Assembly (NCBI GenBank): GCA_029216955.1
Contig: JANAVB010009599.1
Location: 5,800,165 to 5,864,164 of the forward strand
Length of the DNA stretch: 64,000 nt
Direction: 5' to 3'
DNA from: Iris pallida
Taxonomy: Eukaryota; Streptophyta; Magnoliopsida; Asparagales; Iridaceae
The translations under genes and the position numbers were made by a program. The number at the start of each line of letters is the position of its first letter. The first letter of the stretch is position 1. The notes beneath the pieces are model-generated. The model ran no database searches. It was not told the DNA's origin and saw nothing but the letters and a program-made list of their open reading frames with translations. Below, piece by piece: positions 45,036 to 57,545 of this stretch.

Positions 45036-48000
45036 GCGCCAGTACCCTCTGTCGGCGTTTGCTGATCTGGCTATACAGAGGAAAATGAAATGGGACCTAA
45101 CTCTTTAACTGCCTGGGATTATTTCTGGCAGGATCCAGTTCAACTCTGGTAACCGGAAGAAAGACACGTTCAAGTGTGCCAAGGGTTCCACTTCCTATTC
45201 TATGAGGGGGCTACAACCGGGTGTTACCCTGAACGATGTCCCGACTGATCTTCATCCCTATGCTGCTGTGACTCTTTCCAACTTGATGCTGTCGAAGAAG
45301 GAGTCATATCCAGAAGGAAAGATGCGGATGGAAGGCTGGAGACATCCCGTTCCGTTTTGGAGTGACCTTACTGGATGGGTGCTCTCGACTTATGAGGCCA
45401 CCCTAAAAGCTGTCGATCTTCTTTATGCCATTGGAGCCACTCAGTATGGCATCAAGGTTAACTAGCCGATGTTCGTCTCCTTAGCAGAGCTGTAAAACTA
45501 TCATACGTGCACCTTCTTCACTTCGGGTGGGGAGATGGTTTTGGTTCTTCATGAGATGCAAGCGGTATCCAAACTTCCCTAGGGGGCCGAGCCGTATGCA
45601 GAATACGTCTCCAGTGTTACAGAGATCTTGGATTTGGAGAAGGAGAGCTCTGATATGATGAATGTGTACAAAGAGTTACTTTGCCACTTTTTTATTTGTC
45701 ACTCGACTACGAAGAAGGGTAAGACCGAGGGGTTCATCCCGCATACGAGGTCTTAGACCAACTATGTTTTCACTAGAGAAGGGGGAATGGCCCAGTCTCC
45801 TTCTTATCGCCTAAGCCCTTGACAATCTCTGAGATAGATCGGCTGATGACAGATCACGGAGCTGCGAATACCGAAGATAGGGATGATCCTGAGGGAAATT
45901 CCTTGATTTACCATTTCTTCAGATAAGCCAAGTTCAAGGTGTCAGAAAAGGTGGTGCTTGCCGCTTTTCTGATGATATGGCTTCGTGACTGCGTAGTCCC
46001 TGGCGGTTCAGGGTTTGTTGAGAGAATCAGCCGGGAGATGATACTTCCGGCTGTGAAGCTGGCGTTCAGATACCGTCTTACATTGCTTTCTGCGATGGTC
46101 TGTGCCATTCAATGGGTTTGCATCATTTTGTTGTTCATACGATAACATCCGGAGGTAGAAAGGACTTTGCTAGGACTGAGTTACCCTTCCACTATCTGAT
46201 GGGGTGGCTGGTACTGTATTGTCCTAAATTGAAGAACGCCGGGCTGATGACAGATTCTTTGGCGGGAGATGCCTTCATTCGGAGGTTCAGAGAGACAGAT
46301 TAGACTATTAAAGGGGTGCCTGCTTGCAGGAGGGCTTTGAGTTTTTTGTAGCATTACGAATTCTTCAGAGTATCGCCTCCATCTGGTAGTGGTCGCATAG
46401 GAGACACCCTAGTAGATGAGGGAGCACTCACTACTAGCCTTCCTATCGGGGCATTTCGTTGGCTTCAATCCATTAGTTCTTCCCATCTGGTGTACAGGAA
46501 CAAGAACTACACTTTCCTTGAACCTTACTTGCCAAGCCGCTCTGTACGGCAATTTGGCTACATCCAACTTGTCTTTGGCAATCCCAGTCCTCATCTCCAG
46601 TCGATAGGGAGTCTGGTCGACGAGGCACATACATGGGACTATTACAACGCTGGATGTACAGGGGCAGTTTTTACCCTGCCCGAGGATAAACTCGACACCC
46701 ACATGCTCTTTACTGCTGCTAAGTTCTATATCCAGGTCAATACCTTTCTTTCTAGGTATGACCGTGAGCATATTTTTGTATCGGGGACCAAGCTTGCCCC
46801 TACCCTTGCTGATATAGGACGAGCACGTGCAATGGAGAGTAGGAAAAAGGAAGGCGTCACGCCCAAAATTGAACCAGTTGTAGCGCCGCAACAAAGAGTT
46901 GTTGTTGAAGAGCCTATCTTTGCAGTGCCTCAGAGAGAGGATGCTGAAGAACCTCTTCCTACCGTTCCTCATAATAGGAAGGCGCCCACCGAGCTGGTGC
47001 CACGGCCAAAAAGGACAACGGTAGTTGTTTCTTGGAGAAAGAAGGTTGCGGACGTCGGTGCCGGCTCGCCTCCTCCCAGAAGGTCTTCTCGGCAGACGGC
47101 ATTGCAGGCCGTTGCCATTTGGGACGTAGACCCTTTCATAGACTCCGTAGTCGTTCTGGTAAAACCTTTGGAAGCTTTTTCACCTTTGCATTTGTCCTTT
47201 GCACAGGATCCCAAAGTTGCAGTTGAGGCAGGTGCCTCCTCATCTGAGAAGATAGATGTGATGATAGAGTCCCCTGCTCATCCTCGACTGATAGATGAGG
47301 GCGGATCTTCTTCGACTGTAAGACTTGAGCGACGGGGTAATCAGGGCGAAGGCCCAGACCCTGACGGCGATCAGAAGATTAGTTTCTCCTACGACATATC
47401 TGTGGGGGGTATGTCTGCAACAGAAACTGCGATAAAAGAACTGTTCGAGAACCAAGTCCAATCGGCTCATCCTCCTGCGGGTATGTTACCTTTGCGCCTC
47501 TCTTCGGATGAGATTTTTAGACTTCGATTTTGCGTGCTCCTCGTGAGGCTGACCACGACAGTGTGTTCCCTTGTAGACAAGGGGAAAGAACCCCTTGCGA
47601 AGATAGTCCCCGCCATTGGGGAAGGGACAGAAGTTTTTTCTGGATCCTCTAATTTTGCTGGTGTGGGAGGAGCTGTTGGTGAGCCGGTATCGGCTACAGT
47701 AGGAGAAGTTGAGCAGCCTGCTGAGGGGGCTATTGCAGAATCCGCTCCTGTTCCGGCTGTAGAGAATATCAGTCCAGATGCCACTCAGGGCCTTGATATT
47801 GTTCTTCTTGAGCAGTCTGGGCCTATTTTTGGTTTCCCTGAAACCAAGGCTGATGGTGCAGTCCACGCTGGAGTTGAGCAAACCGAAGGTACGAAATTAT
47901 AATTCTTTTGTACTTCTCTCTTTCTTTTTTGGTTACTGATTTATATGTTGTTTTCCCTGTCAGGTTCGGCTTCTTGTCAGGTGTTCCTTCTTGAAGTGGA

Positions 48001-48828
48001 GGAAACTTTTCAAGCCTCCTCTCCAACTACCTCCACCGAAGATGACGAGATAGCCCAGGAAGTTATCAAAGCTTTCTACTATGTACTGAAAGTGAAGCTT
48101 CCTGGAGTCTTGAATAGAAATGCTGCCTTCAGCCCTATGAAGGCTATTACCGAATGCCAGGTAGTGGCCCTCGAGAGCATTGCTGGCTATAAAGAGCGGG
48201 CCAACACTCTGAGGAAGGTCTTGAATGACCTGGAGGGTCAGGTGGCCAGGTTCCGGGATGCCAAACAACGGAGCCCGATGTCGCTGTTCCGCGCAGAGGA
48301 CGAGGCTTTGATGATGGCTCTTGCAGAGGAGAAGGCTACCTTCCAGACAAGGAAGGACGCCCTCGCTCGAGAGATTGGCGAGCTGGCTGACCATTATGGC
48401 CAGTTCAATGCTGCAAGTGAGACACGTGCTGCCTCGAAGAACAAGCTGGCTGCGTAGGTCACCGAGAGGTACAATCACATTGTACAGAACCATAACGAGA
48501 TCGCCCAGCTGGAAGCCGACTTGAGGGTGACGATATCTGAATATGAAGATTACTTGGCTCAGGCTGCCATGACTACCACCACTTCTGCCCGTTTAGAGGA
48601 ACAGTTGGCGAAGTTGGAGGGGGAGCATCTGAGTCTGATCCTTTTCGGGGATGAAGCTGCTCGCCAAGAAGAGGCACGGCGCCGAGCTACTGCCAAATCT
48701 GAGGTCAAAATCGTAGCTCTGAGGGGCAACATAAACCGCCTATGTATCCCATAGATTTTGGTAATTTTTTTTGGCCATCACGACTTTTGTACCTTTTTTT
48801 TTATCTTTTGATAGACGTTCAAGTACAA

Positions 48829-48834
48829 AATAAA
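48829..48834 (+). terminator. Poly(A) signal of T2 antisense gene
   Basis: AATAAA 75 nt after the stop at 48752-48754, behind a T-rich stretch, as in T1. Confidence 0.55.
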
Positions 48835-48868
48835 TAATCTTTTCAGAAGTGAATATGGTTTTGTGAAA

Positions 48869-49360
48869 TATCGATGCTAGAGGTAATGTGAACGTAGTAA
48901 GGATATTTCTGGTGGGTATTCTGCTGGGGAATTATGATGTGGACCTATTATCCGTTTTATATTCAAATTATTCGAATATAAATAATAAGTTGAATGAAGC
49001 TGCTAGTAGAGGTAATATGGACGTAATAGCAGAGGATGTTTTATATCTGACCAGAGGTAATATGGACGTGGAAATATATATAGCATTAGGAGGGAGTGGA
49101 TAATTCAGAGGTAATATGGACGTGACTATCCTTGATGACTGCTTCGCTCAGAGGTTATGTGGACGTGGCAAAACATTTAATCATTCCACTAGGGAAATAA
49201 TTATCAGAAAACAATTTAGAGGTAATAGGGACGTGACTTGTTTTCGTCAAACCGAGTTTGGACGGAGTCAAAAATAGAAATCATTCCACTGGAGAAATAT
49301 TTTAGAGGACCTATTATCCAGGGAGTATTCAAGACTCTTTAAATACGGATAATAGTTTGA
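48869..49360 (+). repeat. AGAGGTAATATGGACGTGG motifs and hairpins between pol and antisense gene
   Basis: Cores occur near 48869, 49003, 49040, 49105, 49149 and 49218. CCTATTATCC paired with GGATAATAG-type arms occurs at 48941-48996 and 49308-49360. Both motif and hairpin match the equivalent region of T1 (11131-11405). No gene is seen. Confidence 0.75.
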
Positions 49361-49430
49361 TAGTTTTTTTTTGAATCATATAAACGTTGCAATGTACATT
49401 TACATGACTGAACACATGTGAAAAAAAAGG

Positions 49431-50576
49431 TTACACATAGTATTTCTTTAGGAACTTGCCGTAGATAGGCATCATGAGCAAGTCACCATCAGGCTTGGTT
49501 AGTCAGTACGCACCATTGGAATACACTGATTCTATGATGAAAGGACCTTCCCATTTAGGCTGGAATTTTCTTTTATTTTGTGCGTCATGACCATTGGTCT
49601 TCTCACTGCTAAAACCAGATCGCCGACTTGAAAGATTCTTTCCTTCACCTTTTTGTTGAAAGCTCTGGAAAGGCGTGCTTGGTATAGCTCAATGCGTTGT
49701 TGAGCTAACAAGCGTTATTCGTCTAGTGCTTCGAGCTCCTGGAGTCACAGACGGTAGCTTTCTTCGGTAGTCAGCTCGCTGTCTAGGGCTACTCGAAGAG
49801 AAAGAATCTGGATTTCTAGGGGAAGAACTGCTTCGCTCCCATAAACTAGAGAGAATGGCGTACTGCATGTTGGAGTACGGACTGTTGTACGATAGGCCCA
49901 TAGACATTCGCCGAGCTTCTCATTCCAATCGCGCTTGTTTGAAGACACGAACTTCTTGAGAAGTTTTATGATAGTTTTGTTGAAGGCTTCTGCTAGCCCG
50001 TTAGCCAGTAGAGGCTACATTCTGGATTCGGTTCCTATCTTGGAACTGATAGAACGCATGGCTTGCGAACTGTGGACCTCTATCATAGATGATCCTGCGA
50101 GGTATGCCGAAGCGGTAGATGACATGATGTTTGATGAAACTGATCACGTTTGACGTATTTACTTCAGTGAGCGGTATAGCTTCCGCCTATTTAGAGAAGT
50201 AATCGGTTATAGCTTGGATAATCTGATATCCTTTGGAGGATGGTGGACTGATTGGTCCTATGACGTCTATGCCCTAGGCTTCAAACGGCCAAGATGCTGC
50301 CGTCGGGTGTCAAAACCCCAAAGGTTGATGAATGAAATCGGCATGGAACTGACAAGCTCTATACTTATTTGTATATTCAACAGCATCTGCTATCATTGTG
50401 GGCCAGTAATAACCCATTTATTTTAGGTGATCTTGTAATTTGGGGCCTGGTTGATATGCACCACAAACTCCATCGTGAGCCTCCCGGAGTGCATGTTTGG
50501 CTTCTGTGTCTGATAAGCATCATAACAGTAGACTATTGTAAGAGCGTCGATACAGCATCTTGGTAGCTGTGTCGTA
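49431..50576 (-). pseudogene. T2 integrase
   Basis: Ends GKFLKKYYV like T1. The triad residues are still readable in broken frames: DVIGPI, IIYDRGPQFASH and ANGLAEAFNK. The zinc-finger end reads KYRACQ, with the first Cys lost and the second kept, the reverse of T1. An open block at 49745-49948 has NEKLGECLWAYRTTVRTP. Multiple frameshifts. Confidence 0.82.
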
Positions 50577-52819
50577 TTAAAATCTGAGGGATCGCCATTG
50601 GATGGATACTGCTTCCTTTGGGTCCTCGGAGAGGATTCCATAGACAGCGTAGTCTATGAAGGGAAATCTCCAGTCTTTGACATCGATATTTGTTTCCGCT
50701 GTATAACTGTGATGAATATGCATGGCATTTTTCACACAGAATAGTTCTCGACCAGACACTGTGATCGACTGCTGAGTATTGGTAGGAACGGTCAAGGAAG
50801 CAGCGAGACCGACTAGAGCATCTGCTTCTATATTCTGTAGTCGAGGCACGTACTCGATGAAGAATCCAGCAAAAGTAGACGCCAACTCGATTGTTGCTCT
50901 GTGGTAGGGGATGAGATATTCGTGGCGAACTTTATAATCCCTTCGGACCTGACTAACTATTAGCTTGGAATCGTCGTAAGCTTCTAGATAGTCAACTCCC
51001 AGTTGCTTTGCCAGTTGTAGGCCGATTAATAGAGTATTATATTCGGCTACATTGTTGGTGCATGGTTCCATGAGAGAATATACACGATGTATAACCAGAT
51101 GACAAAGTGACACGAGCACGACACCTACTCCAGCCACGATATTTCCTTTGGGTCCTGTTCTTGATGTGTCGTCAAAGAATATTCGCCAAATGGAATTTTC
51201 TTCAGTTGCAGCATTATAGTCCACCACTTCGTCAGGGATTTCATTATAGAGTTTGGACGATTCTGGCACCGGATGAGCTGTTAGGAAATCAGCTAATGCT
51301 TGGCCTTTTACTGCCTTCTAAGGAAGGAACATCATATTATATGGAGTCAACAACATTGCCCATGTAGCTAAACGAGAATTGAGGGAGCCTGCTTTAGTCA
51401 TGAGTATTCTGAGAGGGTTGACTTTGGATATAATGTGGATAGTCTATCCAGACACATAGTGGCGTGTCTTCTGGGGGGCAAATACTAGTATAAGGCATTC
51501 CTTCTCTACCGGTGTGTATCTGTGTTCGGTACCGACCATTGTGCGACTGAGGTAGTAGATTGCCTGTTCATGGCCGCCTTCATTTTTCTGAACTAATAGG
51601 AGGCCAAGAGAATGGTCCATAGCGCGGACATATAGTAAGAAGTGCTTCCCCATTATTGGAGCTACCAATACTGGAGCGCTTGTAAGATACGCCTTGATGT
51701 CGTCGAATGCGCGTTGACATTGTTCAGTCCAGACGAAAGATACACCTTTCTTCATGAGATGGGTGAATGGTTGACACCTTCCAACGAGGTTCGAAATAAA
51801 TCATCTGATGTAGGCTAGCCTTTCTTGTAGTCCCCGTAGCTTTTCGAGGTTTCTTGAGGATGCATATCGAGGATAGCCTTCACTTTCTCTGGGTCCAGAT
51901 GTATACCCTTTGAAGTGATGACGAAACAAAGGACTTGCCGCTGGAGACTCCCAGAAAAGACTTGGTTGGATTCATCTTGAGTTGGTGTGCACGCATTAGT
52001 TCGAACACCGTTCTCAAGTCTTGGAGGTGGTTGCCCTTGAGATGACTTTTAACTGTGATATCGTCTACGTAGCACTCTACAATTTTGCACAAATGATCAC
52101 AAAAAATTATGTTCATGGCTCGTTGGTATGTCGTCCCTGCATTCTTTAATCCGAAGGGCATCACTGTATAGTAGTATACCCCCAACGTTGTTCGAAAAGA
52201 TGTGTGCTTCTCGTCATTGGAGAACATCTTGATCTGGTTGTTGCTTGAGAACCCATCCATGAAGGACATCCGCTCGAAGCCGCAAGTATTGTCGATCATT
52301 ACGTCGATGATCGGTAGAGAGAACTCATCTTTCGGGCATACAGAGTTCAAATTATGGTAGTCGATACAAACTCGAACTTTACCATTCTTTTTCATAACTG
52401 GGACGATATTGGCAACCCAGTCTGGGTGTTGATCTTCGCGAATGAATCTACTGGCAACCCAGTCTGGGTGTTGTTCTTCGTTGTTGCTGCTTCACCGGCT
52501 TAGCTTTAGACAAAATATTCAGGCGGTGCATGGCGACTTTAGGGTCCAAGCCTGGCATGTCTTCATACCTCCATGCGAAGACGTCGATATATTCTCTTAT
52601 AAGCTGTATAAGAGATTGGCGTTCGTTGTCAGATAGACTTTTTCTGATAAAGTTTGGTTTGAAAGATGCTTCATCTTCTAGATTGACTTGGATGACTTCG
52701 TCTTCAGTAGGCGGTTCACATTGTTCAAAGCGTAGCTCCCACCTAGTATCCATCTTTTGATCCCATTGTTCAAGCTCGACTGATTGGACATCGTCTACAA
52801 TTTGGTTAACGAAAACCAT
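50577..52819 (-). pseudogene. T2 RT, RNase H and archaeal-like RNase H
   Basis: RT (51880-52819) has REYIDVFAWRYEDMPG, VRVCIDYHNLN and the intact ECYVDDITVKS motif. RNase H is at 51444-51755 (EHRYTPVEKECLILVFAPQ). The second RNase H is at 50577-51269 (FFDDTSRTGPKG, NNVAEYNTLLIGL, YDDSKLIVSQ). About 75 bp of early RT is deleted and replaced by a copy of a nearby 21-bp sequence (52411-52431 copied at 52453-52473). Confidence 0.87.
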
Positions 52820-53703
52820 GTTGACGGACAGAGTTGTCTTGAATATGTCACCAATGCTGGAGTCTGAGTCCCAGAGAGAGGAATCAGAAGAATGAGAGCA
52901 ACGATCTACTTCATCATCTGATCTTTCGGGAGTTTTGGAGGAGTGACATAACCCAAACCAACACCGCTTCGTTGATAGTAGTTCTCAGGTTTGTCGGGAG
53001 GAGCAAAGTGTTATATTTGCAACCGTCGTCCTCGACCGTAATTTAGCCCTTTGTCGCTTTTGATGTCATATCGCATGTTCTGGATGATATTCTTGGCCTG
53101 CCAACTATACCAAAAAAGTTGCATTTTCCCAGAGTCAAAGTCAGCTTTTGTGTTGTGCTTGGGAGAAGTAGAGTCTGGAACGAACTTTCTTTTGCCAATT
53201 ATACGACCGAAGATGATTAGTTCTTCATCCTCCTTTCTGGATGGAACGATGAAGTAGAGGATATCTTCTGGGTAAACTTTTGCCCGCAGGTGAGGCATCG
53301 TGACCGATATACAGAGGTGTGGTCCTATGTCATTCTCTAGAGCGTATATCGTATCTATGTAGTGGTTTACAGATTGATAGACATTGGAGTAATTTAAAGA
53401 TAAACCTTTACCAAAGAAATACGCATGTTCTTCTTCAGGGATAACATCATCTGCTGAAGGTACATTATTATGAGCATTGATATACTCATTGAGAGGATCA
53501 TCATCTGGAAGAGGAGCCACAGTCTTGGTCAAGTTCACCACGTAGGTTAATTCTTCAGGATTAGGAAGACGGGCATTAGTAGGTTCCTCCTGGGGTATCT
53601 TGCTGAGAGTGATGGTCAGTAGCTTGACTTTGTCAGGGTTCTTCTTTTTTACCCAGATTGTGAGAGGCTTCAGAGTACTTTTTGGAGTAGTACGTCATTT
53701 GAC
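52820..53703 (-). pseudogene. T2 protease-RT linker
   Basis: Homologous to the T1 linker: VPSADDVIPEEEHAYFFGKGLSLNY-like block at 53011-53541, with a Tyr-rich N-terminal motif shared with T1. No catalytic motif. Confidence 0.65.
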
Positions 53704-54889
53704 TCAGATAATCAGGGGACCATCATTGGAGGATGGACTTGCTTCAGCTTCATTGTCAGCTTCGTTGCCGTCATCCTTGAGGGGCTGAGATTGGTAAAGT
53801 ATCGAATCCCCATTGTAAGCTTCGATGCCCTTAAAAAGATCGACATCAGCAAACTCCGTCTTCACGACACCATCGTTGTTGACGTACGTGAAGCACTGGT
53901 GAAGTATGAAAGGAATGATCATGTTCTCGTGTATCCATGGACGTCCCAACAAGACATTGTAGGATACATTGGCATCGATCACATAGCAGGAAACCTTCGT
54001 TCAGAGATCACCGATCCGGTATTTGAGACGAATCTTGCCCAGTGGATGGCTTCAACTAGCATTAAAAGCCATGATAGTTGTATTGGTTGCAGATAGCTTG
54101 TGTAGGGGGATTCCAAGAATTTGAAGCAAACTTCTAGGAATGATGCAGAGGGAGGATCCTGGATCGATGTGCTTGCGGTCCACCTTGATCGCCCCGATAT
54201 ACCCTATATAGTACATGGGTCTACAATGACGATTATTTTTGAGTAGCATGTCCTCCTGTGAAAAGGTGATGTTGGGCACCACTTCCATAGTACTGTGGCA
54301 GTGGGGACAGGAGACAGGATCTTTAGCGGGGGCTTTGACTTCAGCGAGGTAAGAGTCGGCATGTAGTAATGCCTCACTTAAAGCCTTCCGTGTTTCTTTG
54401 GAGAGTCGCAATAGATCGAACAGAGACAACCTAGCAGGTGTAGTTGCTAGCTGAGCTAGTATGTTAAAGTTGTAGCGTCGATCCATGCCTTCGGGAGCTG
54501 GCACCTTCAGAGATTTGTCAAACTGCATCTTCTTCTGCTTGGCTTTGTCCGTAGTTGGAGGCTTGGATGGGCCGGCTTCTGAGCTTGAGGGGGCAGCAGG
54601 AGGTTGAGAGGGTATTGCTTCTTCTTGTACGGGGTCGTATGTCCGAAGATAAGTCTTCTCCGATCGCGTCTCGCCGGATAGAACCTCGTAGATGGAAGAG
54701 GATACCATATGGCATGACTTGTAGTTCTTGCCCCTTTTTGCTTTGGGAGGTACCACCCCCTGCGTCACTTCTTGTACAAGGTCTGGATGGACCCACATGA
54801 TCTCACCACGCTCAGTTGTGAGTGGCACCAAGATTGAGTTGTGAGCTGGCGGTAGGTTGACGACTTCCATTATTGCCTTCGAAATCGGG
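53704..54889 (-). pseudogene. T2 protease and spacer
   Basis: The protease motif KHIDPGSSLCIIPRSLLQIL is in the 54052-54918 frame, followed by YNVLLGRPWIHENMIIPF (53704-53982). The upstream spacer has MWVHPDLVQEVTQ and YNFNILAQLATTPARLSLF. The Asp-x-Gly triad has Pro at the middle position. Confidence 0.75.
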
Positions 54890-57545
54890 GTCTGGATGGA
54901 CCCACATAAACTAACCATGTCAGTTTATTACCCTTTGTCAATGTGTGAAAGATAGTAATGACATCGTCTTCGTCAAAGGAGAAGGTCTCCTTAGGCTTGT
55001 CGGAGGCGCTTTGAGAATTGGAAGCTCCTTTGAATGTGTTGACCTTCAAGACTTCTTTCCCTTTACCCCCACGAATAGGGATAGTTTGAGGATGGTTGCC
55101 CTTGTCTTCATATTTTGGTATTTTCAACCCCAGTTGTTCCAAGTTAGGAACGTCATTTTTAGCAGCATCAGCGGCCCCAATGAAAGCGGGCCATGTATCA
55201 TACTTATGTATACCTAGACAAAACTTTACCGTAGGAAGGAAGTTCTGTCGACAAGTATCCATAAGTTCTGAGTCTGGTATGCCAAAGGGCATCTTCAGTG
55301 CTAGCCGCCTGAAGGGTTCGATGAAGGCGATGACAGACTCAGTCCTTCTTTGCTTGGTCTCGATGATGGTGGACATACTAACATGCATGCCACTCTCGTA
55401 AAACCTGTTGAGGAACAACCTCTCCAAGTCTTTGAATGAATTGATACATCCGTCAGGCAGACTGCAGAACCATTCGAAAGCTACCTCCTGCAAGGTGCTA
55501 GTAAATAGTTTTGATAAGAATGGATCGTCTCTGGGCAAGTGCGGAGTCTGTGTATTGAAGTACGTCATGAGCTGACGAGGAGAAGTCAACCCATCAAATG
55601 AATTCAACGTCAGCGGCTTGTAGTTGGGAGGGCAAGTGGCATTCTCCCACTCAGGGGGATATGGTTGAGATATTCCCATCTTTTGAAGCTCGTCTTTGTG
55701 TGAGATGGTGTCGAGACGGGCGACCAGAGAATCAATTACATCTTGTTGATTGAGCAGGTGTTGGGAGACAGCTGCTGAACGGTTGTCATACTTCGTTAGT
55801 GAAGGACCACCCCCAGCATTTGCAAGATTTAGAGGAGGCACAACAGAATGATACTCCTTTTGCAGTAAAGGAGGGTTGTTGCTGTGAGCCGAACTAGCGT
55901 GGGCTGAGACACTTTGTTGAGGTGGAGGAATAGCCCCAGCAGCTTGAACCGCCATGATACTAGTAAGCATATCAGTGATCTTGGCGAATGCTGTTTCCAG
56001 ACCCTCTAACTGTTTGCTTGTCTGATCACTGGCTTCTTCAGGTCTTTCTCCGTCCGCCATGTATGTAGATAACATACGAGTATGAACAGAGGAAACAGTA
56101 CAACTAGTGCTGATACTGTCTGTCTTTGAGTGGACAAATCCTTCATCTTCCAGTAGAGGAGGTAGATAGTCGCCATCGAATCCGGAGGGATCATCGTCCT
56201 CTGGCAAGTTACCCCCAGTGTGGAGGTCATCTGCTTCAGATTCTGAGGGAATACTACCCCCAGCTTGGGATTCTTTGTCGTCCATACGGGACCTTGCCTT
56301 TGACCGAGTACCCATATAAACACCTTCAGATGTGACAGCCTGCTAGCCATCTGTTGGTAGACTTCTTCTTCTTCTTTTCACGGAACTAAGAGAGAAAGTT
56401 GGGTTGGTGGTCCACCGTCTTTGATTGGGGCTTCCGTAAGGGGGACCCCATGAAGCCATGTTTGATGAAACACATAATGGCTGCTCATCGTCAGAGAAAT
56501 ACAGCCGTCGAAACACGAACTTTCTCTGAGACACTATTGTTGCTTTGGAGCAGCAATAATTGATAACAATACTGGTGCACAGATGTGCACTATGGATTGT
56601 TATGTCTTTTCTTGCTTTACGCTTATGATTTATCATGTCCTGCAAGTCAGCAGAAGGGAGTTTTGCCTTACAACCCGTGTTGTATGTATCGCAGAGCTCT
56701 GTATGCGGGTTCATAAGAAGAGTTGGTGCATCCAGACTTAGTTCACGTGCAGGGGCAACCCCCACACCTAAGTTCTGTGATGTCCTTGAAGAGAACCCTG
56801 TGCTATACGCGTTGGGGCCTATCTTTTTGTTGTGGACGCATAGGCATTGGAGACTGGCCTTGGGCGCATGCTCCATGACAGCACGTCTTAGCCTCCTTGA
56901 TGTAGGCGCATAGTATGGATCTAGAGAGCCTGGGCGCGTAGCCTTGGGCGCATGACCCTGGATGCCCAGCCTGCTGAAGACAGAAGTATTCTGGTTGGGG
57001 CTATGCACCCAAACACTCCCTTGGGCACATGGCTTTGGGCACATGCTTGGTGGAGCAGTGTTGTTTTCTTCCAATTTTGCCTCCTTCGTTTGTGAGCCTC
57101 GCCAAGTTTGGCCAGAGTGTCGCACACCCCGATTCTTGGCATCGTAGTGTTTTCCTTTGCCAAGACTTAGGTGTTGAACACCCTGTTGTTCGTTGTACAG
57201 GAAGGGAGTCACTAGGCTAGTAGAGCCCGAAACGGTGTGAGCCTTCTCCATTTGGGGAACTTCTATGGCAGAGTCATACGCCCATGTGACAGAGTCCTCC
57301 AGTTATATATCTGCTATGACGCTAGTAGGATATGCACAGCGAGCCTTCGGAAACCAAGTCTTGCGAGACTTGTTTGGCTTCGTTGATTTTGAGGGAGTAG
57401 AGCCGTCCCTCGAGAGCATCTCTTCGAACGCATGCTGATCAAGCTTTACGACCAGCATCTTCTGAGTGCTCCCCACTTTGTCGGTATCGAATTACGTCAC
57501 CACCTTCTCGTCAGAGGAAAAGGTACTCCCCAGTAGAGCCGCCAT
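54890..57545 (-). pseudogene. T2 gag, zinc-binding motif deleted
   Basis: Starts MAALLG at 57545, with the ATG overlapping the primer site, then meets an early stop (VVT, stop). The N-terminal extension at 56343-57251 contains CGCAT microrepeats (56830-56960). The gag core at 54870-56315 has YPPEWENATCPPNYKPL and LQEVAFEWFCSLPD. The C-H-H-C motif seen in T1 gag is absent: after FDEDDVITIFHTLTKG the sequence jumps to a copy of a nearby 19-bp segment (54780-54798 repeated at 54889-54907). Confidence 0.8.
57527..57544 (-). other. T2 primer binding site
   Basis: Minus strand TGGCGGCTCTACTGGGGA, four bases from the 5' LTR, two changes from T1. Confidence 0.65.

Larger units (their letters stand above)
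36122..48754 (+). pseudogene. T2 antisense gene, spliced homologue of the T1 antisense gene, split by G
   Basis: Exon 1 (36122-36224) encodes MSPKVAMRSAKGKGAAP, like T1. Intron 1 is 36225-36563 (phase 1), with GGGCGCAT repeats. Exon 2 begins 36564, is cut by element G at 36900-45035 and continues at 45041. The T1-like blocks are QYPLSAFADLAIQRKM, DCVVPGG ... MILPAVKLAFRYRLTLLSAM (plant-mobile-domain-like, 45960-46110), ELPFHYLMGWLV and FLEPYLPSRSVRQFGY. Candidate introns are 47159-47206 (48 bp, phase 0, too short as it stands), 47481-47576 (96 bp, phase 1) and 47889-47963 (75 bp, phase 1). The C-terminus (48050-48754) is charged and coiled-coil-like. Many stops and a frameshift near 46110 show it is dead. 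Confidence 0.7.

Noticed and set aside
47159..47206. Second intron of the T2 antisense gene
   Set aside because: Borders and phase fit T1, but 48 bp is below the usual plant minimum; kept only as a candidate inside the gene entry.
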